Source: Exophiala sp. HKRS030 (lineage: Eukaryota > Ascomycota > Eurotiomycetes > Chaetothyriales > Herpotrichiellaceae). From it: 64,000 nucleotides of DNA. This document shows positions 59,206 through 64,000 of the stretch, piece by piece. How positions within the stretch are numbered: position 1 is the first letter of the stretch; each line of letters starts with the position of its first letter. The notes beneath the pieces were generated by a model that had not been told where the DNA came from, made no database searches, and saw only the letters and a program-made list of their open reading frames with translations. The stretch is from positions 3,100,001 to 3,164,000 of the forward strand of contig JAHWDD010000007.1 in the NCBI GenBank assembly GCA_023897205.1. The letters run 5' to 3'. The position numbers and the translations under genes were made by a program.

Positions 59206-62200
59206 ATGGTTCGTGCAATGACCACGCTGAAACCACAGCTCGTGAGAGCTGGTAAGGACTATGATTCCTGCGCCCAACCATGTCTCTACTGACAATATTC
59301 CCCAAAGATACCCTCGATCTACAAGACCACAACACCCCATCAGCCAAAGACCATTCCCGTCAACCTACCCATCCTTCACCATATGGATATGGGCCTGCTG
59401 CCCCTCACCAGGCACAAACCCTGAGACTAGCTGAACAAGACGCATACCAACAGCAACACCCCAATTCCAGGGCCTCCGAAGACAATGGAGCCGGTACTAC
59501 CTCCTTCAGTTACGGCGATTCGGAAGATGATCCCAGTGACGACCGATTGCATACTCAACATGATCAGAACGGCACCACCTACCACGGCCAGGACATGGAT
59601 GAAGGCGAAAGCGGTGACTCACATGATGAGGACATGGACGATGATATGTTGGACAAGATCTCCAGTTCCCCGTCAATTGATGATGGTAAATATTCCCTTC
59701 CTGCGTGGCCCCCACGAGCCGATTCGGTCAACTACGGAGCCTCCCCGGCCTCCTTGTCGTCGATCGCTCGTGACATCCCGTCGTCATCCTCCCCATTCTC
59801 CTCAGCACCTGAGCATTTTTCTTTGGGTCTGTCGCAACCTTTTGTTTCACCGGCAAGTCATCTGGGTGAGTATGGAACCGGCCTGTTGGAAGCCCCAACA
59901 AGCCACCAAGTACCTCGGGAGAGGCTCCGCACAGACAGTGAGAACGACTTGGGCCCGTCGCACACTTGTATTCCTCTTTCCGAATCCCAAGAATTTCGCA
60001 GGTATCTCCTTCCGCTAGATGACCCTCTACTTCTGGCGGATATTGACCAAAGCACGAATGGCCCAAACCATGACCAGAGTTACGACTACAACTGTGATCA
60101 AGACTGGGACTGGGAGGATGAGGAACCGTACTTACTGGCCCGTGGATCAAGCTCCGATGATGACACCGAGAATTTTCCTTTTACCGTTAATGACAGATTC
60201 ATCGATTCCGGTTGGGGAGGAGAATGCTTACGAGAAATAGAAGACATCGATTTCGAGTTTGTCTACGCCCTGCATACCTTCGTAGCAACGGTTGAAGGCC
60301 AAGCCAATGCAACCAAAGGCGATACAATGGTCTTGCTAGACGATAGCAATAGCTATTGGTGGTTGGTTCGAGTTGTCAAGGATGGCAGTATTGGTAAGAT
60401 CATAGTTGGTTTCATCAAGCTCTTCAAATCTAACTCCCGTAAGGTTATCTTCCTGCCGAACATATCGAAACTCCAACAGAGCGCTTAGCCCGACTCAACA
60501 AGCACAGAAACATCGACGTACGTAAGTCAATATTTTTGTTGGAATAATCTAACTAAAATATATCTAGTTATCGGCCTCGATGCTTGGGGACAACCCCGAA
60601 AAGTCAAAAAACCCATTGAAGAAGGCTATGCGACGACGAAACGCCAAAACTGTTCAATTTACGGCGCCGACATATTATGAGCCCTCCGATTACGAATACT
60701 CCGACGAAGAAGAAGAGGGTGATGATAGTCAGCTTGACCAGTTGGGTACAGAAGAGCCTGCTGATGAAGCAGATGGTGCGGACGATCCTCAGGACGCCTC
60801 ATCTGTAGAACGCGAACAACAAGCACAACGCAAAGAAACCACGAACGGAATTCAACGAGTGACCAGTAACGAAAGTTTGAAGAGCAGTTCATCAGCCAGT
60901 CCTGTCAAAGGCCAATCCGCGGAAATTATAAACGAGCAAACCAAGGTTGAAGAGCCTGTATCCCGGTCACGAAAGGGTGTTGTTAGAAACACAGATTCTT
61001 TCTTCAGGGATGACACGGCAGAAACGAAGAAGATTTCTCTGACCCCTCGACTGCTTAGGAGTGACGCGGACTCTAGTGCTTCCGGTGAGCAGGAAGTGCG
61101 TCAACGGCCCAGCCTCGACACCTTCGATAAGCTAGTCGGTTCCGACGAGAAGACAAAGGACAAAAAGAAGGAGAAGAAGGGCATGCTCAGTGGCTTCTTC
61201 AAACGTAGCAAGAAGGGCACTGTTCCCGAAGAAAGCGAAAGAACGTCCGAAGACTCTCGGCAATCGCCACAATCTAAAGAGTCACTTGAATCCCTCACAG
61301 CTCGACCTGAGCCCGGACCAGAGCGCAGACCTAGCAAACTTCAGAAGGCACCACCTTCGACATCGCCGAAAGCATCCCCAACAGAGGCCAAAAATCCTTA
61401 TGGCATATCCGCTCTGACCCCACAGTCTGGGGCACCTCCGGCACCCACAGGACCAGCGCCAGCTCCACCAACAAGTACTGTTCGGAAAGTCGACAATGCC
61501 ATCGGGCCCACCGAGGATCAGTACACTTCAGCACCCTTGCAAAGTCAACCGCCTGCTCAAGTAAATCGCTTCCCGTCCCTTACCGAGAAGCGCTCTATGT
61601 TTTCACCAATCACTACTGCTCTCAAGTCTACAGCTCCATCCACGGCTGATGCAAGCTCTCCGATCCAGACCATCTACTCCAAGCGAAGTAAAGAACGATT
61701 TGCCATTGACAATAGCGGCTCAGATGACGATGAGGGCGGACCGAAACCCGGCGCTGACCATCAAGGGCAAAATACCATATCTGCAGTGGCGGGTATTGTG
61801 GACACAAATCTCCGTCAAGAGCCAAGCAGGCAGGTTCCAGCAGCCGAATCATCACAGTCCGACAAGCTTGGTGACCAAAGGCCATATATCCTTCAAACAA
61901 CAACAGATAGTTCGCAAGGGCCACCGTACATTGAAACTAATGTTGCAGATTCGGAGGGCACTGCGAGCACATCGAAGGCCTCGCCTTCGACGGCGACACA
62001 TACTCCTTCGACATCCCGATCGACGCCGACATGGTCAGATGCATCACTCCGATCGTACATGGAAAATGACCAAGACATCAAAGATCTTTTGATTATAGTG
62101 CATGACAAATCCAATGTTACACCAGTCGGACCTGATCACCCTTTCATAAGCAACCTGTTTGCTGATGAGCGGAACAAGCTTGCAGAGATGCAAATACAGC

Positions 62201-62265
62201 TTGATTCCATGTTGATGAGCTGGATGAGCAAGAAAAATTCCAACCTGGTATCAACGCCTGGTTGA
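59206..62265 (+). CDS. Tea4/Bud14-type SH3 cell-polarity protein, PP1 regulator
   Basis: Homologue of fission yeast Tea4 / budding yeast Bud14 (TeaC in Aspergillus), which links microtubule plus ends or polarity sites to PP1. Four exons: 59206-59251, 59308-60393, 60444-60517 and 60568-62265; introns of 56, 50 and 50 nt, all GT..AG and in phase. Splicing yields MVRAMTTLKPQLVRA/DTLDLQ, DGSIG/YLPAEHIETPTERLARLN and HRNID/LSASMLGDNPEKSK. The SH3 (HTFVATVEGQANATKGDTM..SYWWLVRV) is followed by KTVQF (about 60646-60660), a match to the RVxF PP1-docking pattern. A long, charged, Ser/Pro-rich region follows; the C-terminus holds the conserved MENDQDIKDLLIIVHDKSN block. About 950 aa. The first exon is inferred from splice signals and frame; a start at 59280 is the alternative. 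Confidence 0.85.
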
Positions 62266-62890
62266 GAAAGACGTCCATGTTAAAGCGAGCAATCAACGAT
62301 TTATGCGATCCTTTGGGTCCAATACTACTGTACAACTTCACTTCTCAACATGTCAGAGCAGTAGCTCGGCCTGTACTACTAGGGTTGCGGATGAAATTTT
62401 TCCCTTGATTGTGCGATGATGAACAACCTCGAGACGAACTGCGGATAACTGGTGAACTTTTAAACTTGAAACGCTATGGATATGTACAGGCATTCCCGAG
62501 AAAAAAGGGCACTGATTTATGGAGGAAGGACCACAGGGAAGTGGTCTTCAGAGCAATAACATTATCTAGTCCTGGAATTAGTGGCTAGTACAGTAATCAA
62601 CAGAGACTTATATGCCTTGGACTGCGGAGTCGTGTCTTGTAGCCTTGTCCATTCAGGAGCGCCTTTAACAGGGACGAAAAGCCTGACACAAGGCTTGGAT
62701 ACGACATATCACGTGGGGCTTTGCAGACCCCTCTTTCTCCAATTAGTTGGTGCATCTATAAGGTTTCTTCCTGCCCTCAAGGCTCTATGAATGTTTTAAC
62801 ACTCGTTACGACTGCAGCACTCTTCCACGATCACATCCCTAGTCGCAAACAGGAGATAACCCTCCTAAGCAGCTGGGTTACAGATGGATC
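62266..62890. other. Intergenic, 0.6 kb
   Basis: Between the Tea4-type gene and the cyclophilin, on the same strand. No gene is seen. Confidence 0.5.
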
Positions 62891-63483
62891 ATGTCCGTCA
62901 CAGTGAGTCTGCTGGTAGCACCTGCAAGAGAAAAACGACTGACATGTCTCATTAATAGTTGCATACGACTCACGGCGATATCAAGATTGAGATATTCTGC
63001 GAATCCGTGCCCAAGACTGCGGAGAACTTCCTAGCACTGTCGGCTTCAGGCGCATACAATGGGACGCCATTCCACCGTTTGATCCCGGACTTTATGGTTC
63101 AAGGAGGAGATATATCGCAATCACCATCACAGACCGTACGAAACACGGCAGACACTGTTGTCGTCAAGGGCGGCACGTCAATCTGGGGAGAATACTTTGA
63201 AGATGAGATCAAGATACCTGCATTGCGACATTCGGGACGTGGTATGGTGTCAATGGCGAATAAAGGCCCTAAAACAAACGGGAGTCAATTTTTTATTACC
63301 CTGAAAGAGGCTCCTCATCTGGATGGGAAGAATACTGTGTTTGGAAGAGTCATCGAGGGTGCGGAGGAAGGAGGCACTTTGGAACGGATCGAGGCCGTTC
63401 GCGTCGACAAGAAGTATCGTCCAAAGGACGAGAAGATTATTCTAAACAGTATCACAGTACATGCGAATCCTCTTGCAGGCTAG
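62891..63483 (+). CDS. Cyclophilin-type peptidyl-prolyl isomerase, PPIL3/CYP10 class
   Basis: Catalyses cis-trans isomerisation of prolyl bonds; PPIL3-class cyclophilins are associated with spliceosomes. Two exons: 62891-62902 (MSVT) and 62959-63483. The 56-nt intron (GTGAGT..AATAG) restores MSVT/LHTTHGDIKIEIFCESVPKT, the standard start of this class; without it the protein would lack its first four residues. Active-site motifs: FHRLIPDFMVQGGD, NGSQFFIT and HLDGKNTVFGRV. Compared with animal PPIL3, a short insertion follows MVQGGD (about 15 residues before GGTSIWG). About 178 aa. Confidence 0.93.
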
Positions 63484-64000
63484 AAAGGGCCTTTATAAAT
63501 CGCGATCGCGATCGTGCAGTGTGCAGTCTCAACACATTTCTCACCCTGGATTGTGATCATGACCACAAGGAATGATCTGAACTCTATCGCCTTATCGCTT
63601 GGGTCGAGACTGTGGAAGTCCATGTTTGAGCATATGGTGAGACAAAGGTGATGCCAACGCCTGACGAATCGCCAAACTTGCGAGCTTTAAGGTTTTCTGC
63701 TGAATGGAAGTTTCAAAGGTGTTGTTAATTATGCACCGGATTTCTTCCGCCCTCTTACGGCCATGATACTCTGGACAGGTGGCCACCAGACAAGACCAGG
63801 GGTATGTTGGGGCGTTGTCCAGGTTTCGTGATTGCATGATGGCTCGCCTCAAAAGCTGCTGACGAGAGCGCCGACAAGGAATTCTTTCGAACAGGTTCCT
63901 AGAAGGCAAAATTTTCAATGAGGGCCTTGGGCAACGACGAGGAGATGCCCATCATATAGGCCAAAACCGATGAAGGGAGCCTAGTCTGCAGGTGCGAAGA
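63484..64000. other. Window edge with an unassigned minus-strand frame
   Basis: A CGCGATCGCGATCG palindrome lies at about 63502-63515, just after the cyclophilin. A minus-strand frame of 108 codons (63918-63592, ending SPLSHHMLKHGLPQSRPKR) has no ATG at its first codon, but 30-40 bp further right an out-of-frame MMGISSSLPKALIENF is encoded. Together they may be the end of a gene that starts beyond or near the window edge. I cannot identify it. Confidence 0.3.

Noticed and set aside
1..64000. tRNA, rRNA genes and CRISPR arrays
   Set aside because: I looked for B-box-like GGTTCRANTC words and regularly spaced repeats by eye and found none convincing; a covariance-model scan would be needed to exclude tRNAs.

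Overview
The window is nuclear DNA of a filamentous ascomycete (Pezizomycotina). The genes have short spliceosomal introns (mostly 47-97 nt, GT..AG, with CTAAC/CTGAC-like branch sites), compact intergenic regions, and family members typical of that group (Cdc25-type RasGEF, Tea4/Bud14, PPG1, RhoGDI, a fungal CsbD-like protein). A transposon relic in the middle carries TpA-rich, TAG-riddled sequence of the kind left by repeat-induced point mutation (RIP). I cannot fix the genus; Eurotiomycetes or Dothideomycetes would fit.

Layout. 1-2 kb: AT-rich noncoding DNA full of CTAACTAG/CCTAGGTACC words. 2-21.9 kb: a dense housekeeping block with a Ras GEF (CDC25), an SDR dehydrogenase, PPG1 phosphatase, RhoGDI divergent from the DNA polymerase delta catalytic subunit (POL3), an unidentified nuclear-looking protein, and tubulin cofactor D. 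22-34.2 kb: a gene desert of about 12 kb holding a 27-bp minisatellite, a cluster of TACGGAGTA palindromes and a 1.36-kb Tc1/mariner-type relic with 111-bp terminal inverted repeats. 34.2-42.8 kb: a PHO80-like cyclin, an alpha/beta hydrolase, a CsbD-like small protein, a TesB-type acyl-CoA thioesterase and a GPI-anchored wall protein. 43-53.7 kb: an accessory-looking stretch with a decayed zinc alcohol dehydrogenase, a secreted protein made of two internal repeats, a secreted CDH-cytochrome/DOMON protein and a GNAT acetyltransferase. 54.7-63.5 kb: a Ser/Thr kinase, a Tea4/Bud14 polarity protein and a PPIL3-type cyclophilin.

Several genes belong to growth and polarity control (Ras activation, Rho inhibition, Tea4/PP1 docking, PHO80-like cyclin, PPG1, microtubule folding), but they are scattered singletons. 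I see no biosynthetic cluster or defence system.

The most unusual property is quality-related. Five otherwise well-conserved genes are broken by six single-base frameshifts, all of the same sign (each behaves as one missing base), mostly inside short runs of C or G. Consensus under-calling of homopolymers is the simplest explanation. The biological items most worth following are the two-repeat secreted protein whose introns duplicated with its domains, the RIP relic with unmutated terminal repeats, and the 9-bp palindrome enriched in noncoding DNA.
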